From Rhizomys pruinosus (taxonomy: Eukaryota; Chordata; Mammalia; Rodentia; Spalacidae): DNA of 64,000 bases. Shown here piece by piece: positions 20,484 to 30,798 of this stretch. The position numbers were made by a program, and so were the translations under genes. A model generated the notes under the pieces. It was given only the letters and a program-made list of their open reading frames with translations. It ran no database searches and had not been told where the DNA came from. Location of the stretch: assembly GCA_009823505.1 (NCBI GenBank), contig VZQC01005718.1, forward strand, positions 928,514 through 992,513. Direction: 5' to 3'. Every line of letters starts with the position of its first letter. The stretch's first letter is position 1.

Positions 20484-21206
20484 TTATTGAAGTGTTGTAC
20501 ATTTCACACATTTCCTAATAAAATTTAGAACCATTCCCCTCTCCTTACCTCCCCACCAGATCCCCTGCCAGAGCCCATGAACTCTGCCATACATGTCTTT
20601 CATCTTTTTCTCAATCTTTTTTTTTTTAATTTTTCAATACAGAAGTTTACTGTTTTGGGCAGAAGCTTACTGTTTCAGTCAGTTCTTTGACCCAATCTTT
20701 TATTGTTATTCCTTCTAGTTTGTATCACTTCAAAACATTCATATATGCATGCCACACATGAACCAAAATTATGACATCTGAAAATAAACTATAGGTTAAT
20801 TCCAAAACATGTTTAGGGATTCGCATTTTGACAGTAGGGTTGTATGCAGGTAAAGAAAAAATATTGCTTTACATTCCTACATTACACAGTAAGTTGATGA
20901 GTAGCCTCAGATATTATATTTACTAAAAAGGAAAGAAAAAAAAGAATTATTCAGTTTGCCTTACAAATACAGATTTAGTGCTAGGATCCACAAATGAGGG
21001 ACACCATATTTTTTTTGTTTGTTTTTCTGGGACTGTGTTACTTTACTAAGCATAATGGCTTCTAGTTTCATCCATTTACCTGCAAAGTTCATGATGTCAT
21101 CTTTCTTTACTTCTGCATAGAATTCCATTGTGTAGATTTACCACATTTTCTTTTTCCACTCCTAGGCAGAGGGACACTTGGGTTGCTTCCAGCTCTCCAC
21201 TATCTT
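20484..21206 (-). mobile_element. L1 LINE, 3' end of ORF2 and 3' UTR
   Basis: At 21030-21206 the reverse strand carries the ORF2 C-terminal end, in inverted form 'catagaattccattgtgtag' and 'acacttgggttgcttccagc'. Leftwards the AT-rich 3' UTR runs on to about 20484. The element is 5'-truncated, as most L1 copies are, and has no intact frame. Confidence 0.8.
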
Positions 21207-21215
21207 AGTTCATTC

Positions 21216-21372
21216 GCCCAGGTATGGTGGCACACGCCTTTAAATCCAACACTTGGGAGGCAGAGGTAGGCAGATCTCTGAGTTCAAAGCCACCCTGGTC
21301 TACCGAGTGAATTCCAGGACAGCTGGAGCTACAGAGGGAGACCCTGTCTCAAAAAGACTGAAAAAAAAAAAA
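21216..21372 (+). repeat. B1 SINE with target-site duplication
   Basis: Complete B1 flanked by 'agttcattc' at 21207-21215 and 21373-21381, at the 5' edge of the L1 fragment. Confidence 0.94.
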
Positions 21373-21489
21373 AGTTCATTCAAGTGAATAAGCTCTTCCC
21401 GGACACAGACCTGAAGGGAGGAATCTAATGGATCTACATTTTTAATCTTGAAAAATGCGAAATACTGTCAGTGGGATTTTCTGGGTTTG

Positions 21490-21825
21490 TTTTTGTTTTT
21501 TGAGACTGGGTCTCCTGTAGCCCAAGCTGGCCTTAAACACCTGATCCTCCTGGTCTACCCGCCAGATTCTTCGATGACAGGCGTTGACCACCACACTCAG
21601 CTTTAATATCAGGTTTGGGGGGAGGGGCATTGTTTGGTTCTTTGGATTTTCGTTTTTCTTAGTTATTATCCAGTTTTTGTTTGCTTGTTTGTTCAGAGAT
21701 GCTCTAATTATGTCACCCTGGCTAGCCAGGAACTCAGTACGTAGACCGGGCTGGCCAGGACCTCGCAGAAATCCCCTTCCTCTGTCTCCCACATGCTGGG
21801 ACTAAAGGCATGCTTCACCTGCCAC
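21490..21825 (-). repeat. Two old B1 SINEs
   Basis: Reverse B1 remnants at about 21490-21602 and 21690-21825 ('gtagaccgggctggccagga'). Confidence 0.7.
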
Positions 21826-21954
21826 AGTCTCTATCAGGTTTTGAAGTCCATATTTTTCTTTTTGGGGGTGAGAATAAAGTGGGATGAATGAATGACCTTT
21901 CTTTTTCTTTCTTTTTTTTTTTACTAAATTGCATAAGATTTATTTATTTTATTT

Positions 21955-22192
21955 GGGCCAGGTGTGGTTCCAAGACTCAGATCTCTGTGAGAGCCAGCCT
22001 GGTCTACATAGCAAGTTCCAGGCAGGTCTCAATTATGACTGAGATCCTACCTCAAAAAAAAAAAGAAAAAGAAAAAGAGAGAAGAGTGCAGCTGGGTGTG
22101 GTGGCACACACCTTTAATCCCAGCACTGGGGGTGGGGTTGGGGAGCAGAGGTAGGCAGATTTCTGTGTTTAAGAGGCCCTACCTCAAAAGCA
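21955..22192 (+). repeat. Two shortened B1 SINEs
   Basis: 21955-22075 ('gccagcctggtctacatagc' and an A-rich tail) and 22089-22192 ('ctgggtgtggtggcacacac' with a deletion of the centre). Confidence 0.82.
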
Positions 22193-22246
22193 CCACCCAC
22201 AAAAAAAAGAAGAGTGAGAAGGAAGAAGATAAGAAAATAGAATTTC

Positions 22247-22478
22247 GGGCTGGAGAGATGGCCTAGCGGTTAAGAGCGCCGACCGCTCTTGCAGAGGACC
22301 CGGGTTCGATCCCCAGCACCCACATGGCGGCTGAGAACCGTCTGAAACTCCAACTCCAGGAGAACTCCAGCTCCAGGGGAATCCGACGCCCACTTCTGAC
22401 CTCCGCGGCATTGCACGACACGGGTGCACAGACTTGCATGCAGACAATACATTCGTACACATACAGAAATAAATAAAA
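22247..22478 (+). repeat. B2 SINE, young type, running into gap
   Basis: Complete B2 with all CpG-rich head positions ('gcggttaagagcgccgaccg') intact; its tail enters the N run. Confidence 0.95.
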
Positions 22479-22711
22479 NNNNNNNNNNNNNNNNNNNNNN
22501 NNNNNNNNNNNNNNNNNNNNNNNNNNNNNNNNNNNNNNNNNNNNNNNNNNNNNNNNNNNNNNNNNNNNNNNNNNNNNNNNNNNNNNNNNNNNNNNNNNNN
22601 NNNNNNNNNNNNNNNNNNNNNNNNNNNNNNNNNNNNNNNNNNNNNNNNNNNNNNNNNNNNNNNNNNNNNNNNNNNNNNNNNNNNNNNNNNNNNNNNNNNN
22701 NNNNNNNNNNN
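22479..22711. other. Assembly gap (N run)
   Basis: 233 unresolved bases between a B2 tail and an L1 ORF2 start. Confidence 0.99.
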
Positions 22712-23046
22712 AGGCTAGAAGTCCAAATGGATAATAAAGTGAAAGGAAGCAACATCCATCTTTCAATTGTAACCTTAAATATTAATGGGCTAAACTCCCC
22801 AATCAAAAGGCATAGACTGGGAGAATGGATTAGGAAACAAAACCCATCTATATGCTGTCTACAAGAAACCCATCTCAATTTCAAGGATAGGCACCAACTT
22901 AAGGTGAAGGGTTGGAAGAAAGTATTCCAAGCAAATGGTACCAAAAAGAAAGCGGGTGTGGCTATTCTAATATCAGACAAAATAGACTTCAAAGCAAAAG
23001 AAATCAAAAGAGACAAAGAGGGCCATTACATCCAAGCACCAGACTT
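22712..23046 (+). mobile_element. L1 LINE, ORF2 endonuclease start
   Basis: An open frame encodes the N-terminal part of the L1 ORF2p apurinic-type endonuclease, with the motifs 'LNINGLNSPIKR' and 'CLQETHL' (the catalytic E of the QETH motif) and 'KAGVAILISDKI'. L1 similarity stops abruptly at about 23046 after 'KRDKEGHYI'; what follows is not the usual continuation. Only about 100 residues of ORF2 remain, so the copy is dead. The left side is hidden by the gap. Confidence 0.93.
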
Positions 23047-23096
23047 ACAGCACCTCCACAGCCAGCTCCATCAATATCTGCTTCCAGGAAACTGAT

Positions 23097-23258
23097 GTTT
23101 TGTTTTGTTTGCTTGTTTGAGATAGGGTCTCACTGCATTGCCCTGGCTGGCCTGGAGCTTCTTCTGTTCACCAGGCTGTCTGAGAATTCATAGATATCTG
23201 CCTGCCTCAGCCTCCTAAGTACTAGGATTAAAGGTGTGTGACACCAAGTCTAGATTTT
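23097..23258 (-). repeat. B1 SINE, old
   Basis: 'gatagggtctcactgcattg' to 'gtgtgtgacaccaagtctag'. Confidence 0.75.
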
Positions 23259-23407
23259 TTTGTTGTTTATTTTTTAATTTTTATTTGTACCTGCTATTAT
23301 TTAGTCTTGAAAATAATACTAATGGTTAATATGGGCTGATCCCTGAGTCAGACACACTGTATGCACTCCAAATGTATTTACTGTTTGCTTAAAAATATTT
23401 TATTTGT

Positions 23408-23637
23408 GGGGCTGGAGAGATGGATCAGTGGTAAAGAGGACCGACTGCTCTTGCAGAGGACCCAGGTTTGATTCCCAGAGCCCACATGGCGGCTAAGAAC
23501 TGTCTTTAACTCCAGTTCCAGGGGAATTCAGCACCTTCTTCTGACCTCCGAGGCATTGCAGGACACGGGTGCACCAACCTACATGCAGACAGTACACTCA
23601 TACACATAAAAAAATAATTTAAAAAATTAAAAAAATA
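23408..23637 (+). repeat. B2 SINE
   Basis: Complete B2, 'ggggctggagagatggatca' to 'catacacataaaaaaataat'. Confidence 0.94.
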
Positions 23638-23649
23638 TATTTTGTTTTG

Positions 23650-23792
23650 CCAGGCGTGGTGGTGCACACCTTTAATCCCAGCACTTGGGAGCCAGATGCA
23701 GGCAGATCTGTGTGAGTTCAAGGGCAGCCTGGTCTAAATAGCAAATTCCAGGCCAGCTAAGGCTATAGGAAGACCCTGTCTCAAAACGACAA
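23650..23792 (+). repeat. B1 SINE
   Basis: 'gccaggcgtggtggtgcaca' to 'ccctgtctcaaaacgac'. Forms a tail-to-tail pair with the next reverse B1. Confidence 0.93.
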
Positions 23793-23839
23793 AAAAATTT
23801 CATATTATTTATTTATTTATTTTTATTTTTTTATTTTTT

Positions 23840-23984
23840 TTGGTCTTTTTGACACAGGGTCTCCCTATAGCCCCAGCTGTCCTGGAACTCACTCTGTAGA
23901 CCAGGCTGGCCTTGAACTCACAGAGATCTGCCTGCCTCTGCCTCCCAAGCGCTAGAATCAAAGGCGTGCGCCACCACGCCTGGC
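23840..23984 (-). repeat. B1 SINE
   Basis: Complete reverse B1 ending 'gcgccaccacgcctggc'. Confidence 0.93.
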
Positions 23985-24190
23985 AATTTATTTATTTTTA
24001 TGTGTATGCGTGCTCTGCCTGCAGGCATGAAAGCACCATATGTGCAGTGCCCAAGGGTCCAGCAGAGGGCATTCAATCCCCTGTAATTGGAGTCACCAAA
24101 TGTTGTTAGCTGCCACGTTGGTGCCGAAAACCAAAACCCGGTCCTCTGGAAGAACAACACCTGTTAATCACTGAGCCTTCTCTCTAGCCC
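23985..24190 (-). repeat. B2-superfamily SINE, old
   Basis: 'tttatgtgtatgcgtgctct' to 'gagccttctctctagccc'. Confidence 0.75.
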
Positions 24191-24256
24191 AATGTAATTA
24201 CGGTTTAATTCTTGTAGCAGCCTGGAGGACTGTAGCATTAGAAATCCCATGTGTGG

Positions 24257-24481
24257 GGCTGGAGAGATGGCCTAGCAGTTAAGAGCGCTGACTGCTCTTG
24301 CAGAGGACCCAGGTTTGATCCCCAGCACCCACATGGCGGCTGAGAACCGTCTTTGACTCCAGTTCCAGGGGAATCTGACACTCTCTTCTGACCTCCGAGG
24401 CATTGCACGACTCGAGTGCACAAGCCTACATGCAGACAGTACATTCATACACATACAAAAATAGATAAAAATTAATAAAAA
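24257..24481 (+). repeat. B2 SINE with target-site duplication
   Basis: Complete B2 flanked by 'agaaatcccatgtgt' (24240-24254) and 'agaaatcccatctgt' (24482-24496). Confidence 0.95.
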
Positions 24482-24504
24482 AGAAATCCCATCTGTAAGA
24501 GACA

Positions 24505-24600
24505 GAAAGTTAGAGAAAACCAAAACTCAAAGAAACTATATAGATAACTCGCCCAAGAGCATGTAGCTGATAAGAGGCGGAACCCAGGACACCGCCCCCA
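24505..24600 (-). repeat. MIR SINE fragment
   Basis: 'actcgcccaagagcatgtag' and 'taagaggcggaacccaggac' match the reverse MIR core. Confidence 0.55.
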
Positions 24601-24799
24601 CTCCTCTATGCCCCACCCCGCACTCCCACCCCTGAAAATTCAAAGCCTTTGGAGCCTCGGATGGGTGTGTGAATGAGGACCATGTAATGACAAAGCTGGC
24701 CTGATGACGAAGGCAGCTCAAGTATATTCCTGCAGTCTAGCCCACTTCCATGCCACAAGTGTGACTGATCAATCATCGATTGACTGATTGATTGATTAT

Positions 24800-24925
24800 T
24801 AATTGATTTGTTTAAGACAAGATCTTGCCATGTATCCCTGGCTGGCCTAGTACTTTCAGGAATTCCCCTACCCCAGACTCCTAGAGAACGCTGGGATTGC
24901 AAACCTGTGCCGCCATGCCTAGCTA
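24800..24925 (-). repeat. B1 SINE, old
   Basis: 'aagacaagatcttgccatgt' to 'cctgtgccgccatgcctagc'. A (GATT)-type run precedes it at 24765-24803. Confidence 0.65.
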
Positions 24926-25289
24926 CAAGTGTGGTTCTAATGCAGCCTTTTTTGTGTTGGTCTGAGATGGGATCTATCTAATGCAGCCCTAGTGGGCCTT
25001 GAGCGAATGAGCTTAATCAGTTTCCTCTTCTAGACCCCAGAGTAACAGGGTAAGGGAGTTAGATGTTTGGAGGACTTAGGCTGACAATGTGGTCCTGAGG
25101 ACAGAGACATTCCAGTATCTATTAGAAGGAACGTCTCTGCAAAGGGATGCTGGCCTTTGCGCCTGGTACCAGAGTGTTTCAGCCAATAATGAAGTTCTGA
25201 AACCAAGCTCTCAAAATCCAACTGGCTTCTTGCTTTCATAAGCCCTTGTGGTACCAACTAGCCTGCAGTTTTTACTTCTTTTGATTATT

Positions 25290-25489
25290 TTTTTTAAGAT
25301 TTATTTATTTTACATGTACATGTGTGTAGTTGAGTGCATGTCTATCCACCATGTGCACGAAGGAGCCCAAAGAGGCCAGAAGAGGGCCTCAGACCCCTAG
25401 AACTGGAGTTAAGGATGGTTGTGAACTGAACCTGGGTCCTCTGCCAGAGCAGCCAGTGCTCTTAACCACTGAGCCATCTCTCTAGCCCC
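25290..25489 (-). repeat. B2-superfamily SINE, old
   Basis: 'gatttatttattttacatgt' to 'gagccatctctctagcccc'. Confidence 0.85.
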
Positions 25490-25806
25490 AGCTTTGACAT
25501 TTTTGATGAATGTCTCTTCTGTGGCACTCCCTTACTCCTTGCTTCGTTCCAGTTTCCCTACCAGTTTCCAGCTCATTTTGTGCTGCCACTGACCACTTGG
25601 TGCTCTTGTGAGCTCTTGCCCCCTCTGTGAGCCAGTTTTCAATGCTGCTTGCTCTAAACTCAACTGTTAACAATGCTTGGGTGTCCTAGCTTTGAACAGG
25701 AGGGCGTCTTCCAACCTCAGCACAGCCTGAGACTTATGCGACTCAAAGCCCGTAGAGAAGCAGTCAGGCAGAGTGTCTTGTCTGAGCTGTGGGTCCAGTA
25801 GATTTG
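25490..25806. other. Single-copy sequence, no gene seen
   Basis: No recognised repeat. It leads directly into the open frame at 25807. Confidence 0.4.
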
Positions 25807-26065
25807 AACATCAAGAAAGAAGAAAGAATTTCATCCAGTTCAGTATCTTTCAGGTTATATGCAAAGGACACTTAAAACTATCTTAAGACCAAAAAATAAG
25901 CCCCAAACCCACAAAATCCAATTTAAAGACCTGAAAAGAAAATGTAACCTTACACAATGCAGCCTCCTGGATGGAGAGGAAGACTTCAGCAAAGACATAA
26001 GGAATTATTCCATTGTGAACACTGAGGCCGTTGACATGACTGTACCAAAGACAGCATGGGAGTGA
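25807..26065 (+). CDS. Unidentified open frame in single-copy DNA
   Basis: Open from just after an in-frame TGA near 25804 to TGA at 26063-26065. The first ATG is at 25859, giving 68 codons. The composition looks protein-like: lysine/arginine-rich at first, then acidic, with the stretch 'SLLDGEEDFSKDIRN'. No family recognised. A polypyrimidine-poor 'tttcag' at 25848-25853 could act as a splice acceptor. It may be a terminal exon, a processed-pseudogene fragment or chance. The downstream B1 starts at once after a target-site duplication. Confidence 0.2.
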
Positions 26066-26084
26066 TGTGCTTTTATCATTTTAT

Positions 26085-26263
26085 TTTAATTAATTAATTA
26101 ATTTATTTATTTATTTTGGTCTTTTTGAGACAGGGTCTCCCTGGAGCCCCAGCTGTCCTGGAACTCACTCTGTTAGACCAGGCTGGCCTTGAACTCACAA
26201 AGATCTTCCTGCCTCTGCCTCCCGGGTGCTAGGATTAAAGGCGTGCACCACCACGCCCAGCCA
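26085..26263 (-). repeat. B1 SINE with target-site duplication
   Basis: Reverse B1 with a long T/A-rich tail, flanked by 'gtgcttttatcattttat' at 26067-26084 and 26264-26281, 18 of 18 matching. Confidence 0.96.
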
Positions 26264-26416
26264 GTGCTTTTATCATTTTATAATGAGCAAATTTAACCTC
26301 AGGAGAGATTCAGAATTAAGCAAGTACCAGCAAGAGCAGCACATGCAAGTAGACAAATGTTGACGAGGATGAGGCAGGAGGATCTAGAGTTTAAGGAGCC
26401 TTGAGCCACACCTCCA

Positions 26417-26620
26417 GCTGAGCTCTGTGGCTCAAGCTCGTAATCCCAGCATGTGAGAAGTAGACACTGGAGGACCAGGAACTCAAATTGATCTTGGGCT
26501 ACACTGTGAGCTCAAGACCAGCCTAGACTACAGGATATGTTGTCTCAATAGTGGTACATGCCTGAAGTCCCAGCACACAGGAAGTTGAAACACAGAACCA
26601 CTACAGTACCAGGCCAAGGG
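26417..26620 (+). repeat. Two old B1 fragments
   Basis: 'gctctgtggctcaagctcgt' 'aatcccagc' and 'tggtacatgcctgaagtccc'. Confidence 0.5.
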
Positions 26621-26654
26621 TTGGGGAGAAGCAGATATATTAAAGTATAAATTA

Positions 26655-26870
26655 GGGTCTGGGAATATAGTTCAGAGGGTAGAGTGCTTGCCTAGCATGC
26701 ATGAGGCCTTGGGTTCAATCCCCAGCACCACAGAAAACCAGGTGTAGTGGTATACACCTGGAATTCCAGAACTTAGCAGTTGGAGACAGGAGGGTCAGAA
26801 ATTCAAGGATATCCTGAGCTAAATTAGAGAGTTCGAGGCCACCCTGAGCCAGAGACTCCCTTTCACATGT
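26655..26870 (+). repeat. B4 SINE (ID + B1 composite)
   Basis: ID head 'tagagtgcttgcctagcatg' and 'ggttcaatccccagcacc', followed by a decayed B1 ('ccaggtgtagtggtatacac' to 'ggccaccctgagcc'). B4 is a known rodent ID-B1 fusion family. Confidence 0.85.
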
Positions 26871-27079
26871 ATATGTATATAATATATATTTAAATGAGGC
26901 TGTTCATGTGGCTCAGTAGTAAAACTCTGTCTTAACTGCACAAGGTCCTAAGATGTATCTGCAGTACTATAAGAAAAAAACAATGGTCTAAATAAAGTTT
27001 ATGAGGTAAATTATAAATAAAATGCTTTTAAAATTGTTCAAACTATTTCAGTAGGCTTATAAATCATGCAAAAGTATCT

Positions 27080-27245
27080 TTTTGTTTGTTTGTTTTGTAT
27101 TTTCGAGAGAGGGTCTCCCTGTATCCCTGGCCCTGGCTAGCCTGGAACTCTCTCCATGTAGACCAGGCTGGCCTTGATCTCACAAAGATCCACCTGTCTC
27201 TGCCTCCAGAGCTCTGGAATTAAAGACATGTACCACCATGCCTGA
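27080..27245 (-). repeat. B1 SINE
   Basis: Reverse B1 with a short internal duplication ('ccctggccctggctagcctg'). Confidence 0.9.
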
Positions 27246-27250
27246 CTGAA

Positions 27251-27479
27251 ATATATTTTTTTCTATGTATGAATGCACTGTCCGCATGCAGATCTGTGCA
27301 CCGGTGTTGTGCCATGCCTCGGAGGTCAGAAGAAGGTGTTGGATTCCCCTGGAACAGGAGTTCTCCTGGAATTGGAGTTACAGACCATTCTCAGCTGCCA
27401 TGTGGGTGCTGGGGATCGAACCCTGGTCCTCTGCAAGAGCAGTCAGCGCTCCCAACCACTAGGCCATCTCCCCAGCCCC
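27251..27479 (-). repeat. B2 SINE
   Basis: Complete reverse B2 directly after the B1. Confidence 0.93.
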
Positions 27480-27564
27480 CAAAATATTATTTTAATGTAT
27501 TAAAGTTTCAACTATTCCTAATTTCTTTCTTCCTAAAATTTCAACTTTAAAAAGTCTTCTAATA

Positions 27565-27845
27565 GAAGGAGTGGTACAAGCCTTTAATCCCAGTATTCAG
27601 GAGACAAAGACAGGCAGATCTTTGTGAAACTGAGGACAGCCTGTTCTACATAGCCAATGCCAGGGCTACAGAGAGTTCCTGAGTCAATAATAATAGTAAT
27701 AACAATAATATAAAAGCTGAAATCAGCTTAATTCCAATATCTCAGTATCCAAGGATTTGAGGCCAGCCTGGTCTACGTTCATAGTCAGTTCCAGGCAGGC
27801 CAGCTAGGGAGACTCTGTCTCAAAAAGACAAAAAAAAAAAAAAGT
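27565..27845 (+). repeat. Two B1 SINEs, old
   Basis: 27565-27690 ('caagcctttaatcccagtat') and 27735-27845 ('ggccagcctggtctacgttc'), separated by an AAT-rich tail. Confidence 0.78.
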
Positions 27846-27867
27846 AAAAAGAGAGCTTGGGGGGGGG

Positions 27868-28108
27868 AGGCTGGAGAGATGGCCTAGCAGTTAAGAGTGC
27901 CGACTGCTCTTGCAGAGGACCCAGGTTTGATCCCCAGCACCCACATGGCGGCTGAAAATCATCTTTGACCCCAGTTCCAGGGGAATCCAAAACCCTCTTC
28001 TGACTTCTGAGGCATTGCATGACACGGGTGCACAAACTTACTTGCAGACAGTACATTCATACACATACAAGAATAAATAAAAATTTAAAAATAAATAAAA
28101 AATAAAAA
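27868..28108 (+). repeat. B2 SINE
   Basis: Complete B2, 'ggctggagagatggcctagc' to an AAAT tail; it lost the 'gttaagagcgccga' CpGs. Confidence 0.94.
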
Positions 28109-28111
28109 AGA

Positions 28112-28190
28112 GATCTGGGGATGTAGCTCAGTTGTGGAGCTCTTGCCTAGCATGTGGGATACTTTAGGTTCAATAAGTAAATAAATAAAT
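28112..28190 (+). repeat. ID SINE
   Basis: 'ctggggatgtagctcagttg' and 'cttgcctagcatgtgggata', the BC1/ID head. Confidence 0.75.
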
Positions 28191-29238
28191 AGTACAGTAG
28201 GGCAGAGACCAGCTGGTAATCCATGGCCATAATGTGTCTGGGACCAAGAGTTTTCCTGTGATGTGGGACCTCTGACGTTAAGTGGGGAAGTCTCTAGAAA
28301 ATGTAGACAGTTGGCCACCCCAGGGAAAAGAAAGAAGTATACAAGGACAGGTAGGCACACCGTGGGAGCGGCAAGCAATGGGCGGTCAGCGGGGATGCAG
28401 GAGGGAGACAGAGCTGGCTCCCATCAAGAGGTCAGCTGCCTAAGATCGCCCAATGAGCCCTGCGTATCTCAGCCAAGTGGCACTGCTGCTATTAGAGCAC
28501 TCAGGCCTGTAGGCCACTCCCACCCCCCACCCCCCACACCCCCATCCAGAGATGGAAGTGGATACAGAAATAGACACCTGAACCAAAGCAGAGTCGCTCT
28601 GGAATCTGTAATTGCTGGTCACAAACCGGCCATCCTTCCCAGAGGGGCGCATCCATTTCTCGTAGGAATGCTGTTCAGGAAATTCAGCAGCTGGCTGGGG
28701 ATGCCTGGGCTCTGGCCTCTACAGTGTTGCAGCAGATCCTACCCACAGCGATCCGCATTGTGTAAAAGCAACCTAGGTTAGGGAGGGGTGGAGAGAGGGC
28801 GGGTACAGGTGAAGTTACTTCAGAAGGCTTCCTCTGTCCCTAGCCCTCCCTACCCTGCCTGATCGAATGCAGCCCTCTTTTCTATGGGAATAAAGGTCAT
28901 TGTCCTGACTAACAAGGCTGCTCTGGCACTCCGCTTGTGTGTCTCCAGCAAACAGGCTTCTCTTCTCAGAGCCTTTCCCAGCCTGGCAGGTACCTCCTCC
29001 TGCAATGCTGAGCCTGCGCACAGTCCTTCCTCACATACCTGCTCCCGGGGGAGCCACACTCTCCCTTGGAGGGAACCCTACCCCCTGCACGGCCTGCCAT
29101 AAACCTTGCTGACCGGGGGCAGCAGCTTTCTGGCTATCCCTAAAACCTGTGGTCCATCAGACCACAGCCCAGGAAGACCAGAAGGTCTCCTGGGAGGGGA
29201 GAGGAGAGGATGGAGCCACTGTGTCACTGTGTCTCCCT
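28191..29238. other. Single-copy, GC-moderate region
   Basis: About 1 kb without a repeat I recognise, one of the longer clean stretches. It contains the plus-strand open frame listed separately and a C-rich run at 28516-28551. Confidence 0.45.
28263..28781 (+). CDS. Unidentified 172-codon open frame
   Basis: The longest open frame outside repeats and gaps. Features visible: basic N-terminal third, a proline-rich stretch 'HPPPPTPPSRDG' from a C-rich run, no signal peptide or clear domain. I recognise no family. The C-rich composition favours long chance frames and the opposite strand is also open over 28440-28652, so coding status is doubtful. Confidence 0.12.
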   Translation: MGPLTLSGEVSRKCRQLATPGKRKKYTRTGRHTVGAASNGRSAGMQEGDRAGSHQEVSCLRSPNEPCVSQPSGTAAIRALRPVGHSHPPPPTPPSRDGSGYRNRHLNQSRVALESVIAGHKPAILPRGAHPFLVGMLFRKFSSWLGMPGLWPLQCCSRSYPQRSALCKSNLG

Positions 29239-29312
29239 AACCTGCCTGACCCCTCACCTGCCTGACCCCTCACCTGCCTGACCCCTCACCTACCTAACCC
29301 CTCACCTGCCTG
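29239..29312. repeat. 17-bp minisatellite, ~4.5 copies
   Basis: The unit 'cctgcctgacccctcac' is repeated in tandem, with one copy changed to 'cctacctaacccctcac'. Confidence 0.95.
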
Positions 29313-29414
29313 AGTGGCTCTGCCACTCAAACTTCTCCCATCCAAGCATCTCGGTGAAATGATGACATTTTGTTTACTAAAGGGTCTGTGTATGGCAGGG
29401 GAGGCATATAATTT

Positions 29415-29648
29415 TGTTTTTATTTTATTTTTTTAATTTTAATTTTTTTATGTGTACAAATGTACTATCTGCATGTAGGTTTGTGCACCCGTGTCGTGCA
29501 ATGCGTCAGAAGTCAGAAGAGGGTGTCAGATTCCCCTGGAACTGGAGTTAAAGAAGGTTCTCAGCCACCATGTGGGTGCTGGGAATCGAACCTGGGTCCT
29601 CTGCAAGAGCGGTCGGCACTCTTAACCACTAGGCCATCTCTCCAGCCC
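29415..29648 (-). repeat. B2 SINE, young type
   Basis: Complete reverse B2, 'gtgtacaaatgtactatctg' to 'ggccatctctccagccc'. Confidence 0.94.
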
Positions 29649-29677
29649 AATTTTGTTTTTTAAATATTGTATTAAAA

Positions 29678-29827
29678 GCTAGGCGTGGTGGCACACACCT
29701 TTAATCCTAGCACTTGGGAGCCAGAGGCAGGCAGATCTTTGTGAGTTCAAGGCCAGCCTAGTCTACAGAGTGAGTTCCAGGACAGCTGGGACTACAGGGA
29801 AACCCTGTCTTGAAAAGACCAAACAAC

Positions 29828-29836
<9 letters not shown>
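29678..29836 (+). repeat. B1 SINE
   Basis: Complete B1 of the 'ggacagctgggactacaggg' type with a CAA-rich tail. Confidence 0.94.
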
Positions 29837-29858
<22 letters not shown>

Positions 29859-29922
29859 TGCATTAAAATATATATATATATATATATATATTGCATTATA
29901 TATATATATATTGCATTAAAAT
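29837..29922. repeat. (AT)n microsatellite, interrupted
   Basis: Three AT blocks separated by 'attgcattaaaat', itself repeated: a higher-order repeat made of AT block plus spacer. Confidence 0.95.
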
Positions 29923-29966
29923 ATTTCTCTTGATTACTGAGCTTTTGGCAACCTTTTAATTTTATT

Positions 29967-30242
29967 CCTGGAACAGGTTACACATACCACCTGGAACAGG
30001 TTACACATACCACCTGGAACAGGCTGCACATACCACCTGGAACAGGTTGCATATACCACCTGGAACAGGTTACACATACCACCTGGAACAGGTTACACAT
30101 ACCACCTGGAACAGGCTACACATACCACCTGGAACAGGCTACACATACCACCTAGAACAGGTTACACATACCACCTGGAACAGGCTACATATACCACCTG
30201 GAACAGGCTACACATACCACCTGGAACAGGTTACACATACCA
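29967..30242 (+). repeat. 23-bp minisatellite, 12 copies
   Basis: Exactly 12 units of 'cctggaacaggttacacat' + 'acca'. Variants alternate between 'ggttacacat', 'ggctacacat', 'ggctgcacat', 'ggttgcatat' and 'ggctacatat', and one unit has 'cctagaac'. The 80-codon frame at 30047-30289 is only this repeat read every third unit. Confidence 0.98.
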
Positions 30243-30312
30243 CCCCTTCTTCCGAGGCTGGGCCTTTACCTGACTCCTCTTGGAGTTAAGACTTTCAAAT
30301 TTAAGAGGAGAG

Positions 30313-30430
30313 GCAGAGTGTGGTGGTTTACACCTGTGATCTCTGTGCCCATTCGGCTGAAGTGAGAGGGCTGTCATGAGTTTGACGCCACCCTAGCCTA
30401 TGCAGTAAGACTCAGTTTTCAAACAAACAC
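30313..30430 (+). repeat. B1 SINE, old
   Basis: 'gagtgtggtggtttacacct' to 'agactcagttttcaaac'. Confidence 0.55.
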
Positions 30431-30444
30431 GCAATGAATAATAT

Positions 30445-30770
30445 GGGCATGGTGGCGCACTCCTTTAATCTCTGCATTTAAGAGGCAGAGGCAGATGCTA
30501 GGCGTGCTGGCACATGCCTTTAATTCTAGCACTCGGGAGGCAGAGGCAGGCGGATTTTTGTGAGTTCAAGGCCAGCCTGGTCTACAGAGTGAGTTCCAGG
30601 ACAGCTGGAGCTACAGGGAGACCCTGTTTCAAAAAAGACAAAAAGAAAAATATGGACTAAAGGAGGCAGAGGCAGGCAGATCTCTGAGTTCGAGGGCAGC
30701 CTGGTCTACATAGTTCTTTCCAGGCCAACCAAGGCTACATAGTGAGACCCTGTCTCTAAATAAATAAAGC
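30445..30770 (+). repeat. B1 interrupted by a younger B1
   Basis: An older B1 is split into 30445-30497 and 30658-30770 by a complete younger B1 (30498-30650). Both parts share 'aggcagaggcaga', so the younger copy landed in the older one. Confidence 0.82.
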
Positions 30771-30798
30771 CAGGAGATTTCTGGGGAAACCAGGAGGA

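Noticed and set aside
26655..26725. tRNA-like A and B boxes (also at 28112 and 54617)
   Set aside because: These are ID and B4 SINE heads derived from tRNA-Ala, with A-rich tails, not functional tRNA genes.
29967..30242. Regularly spaced repeats resembling a CRISPR array
   Set aside because: The 23-bp units are directly adjacent with no spacers, and the host is a mammal.
30047..30289. 80-codon frame with a 23-residue repeat
   Set aside because: It only reflects the 23-bp minisatellite, which returns to the same frame every three units.
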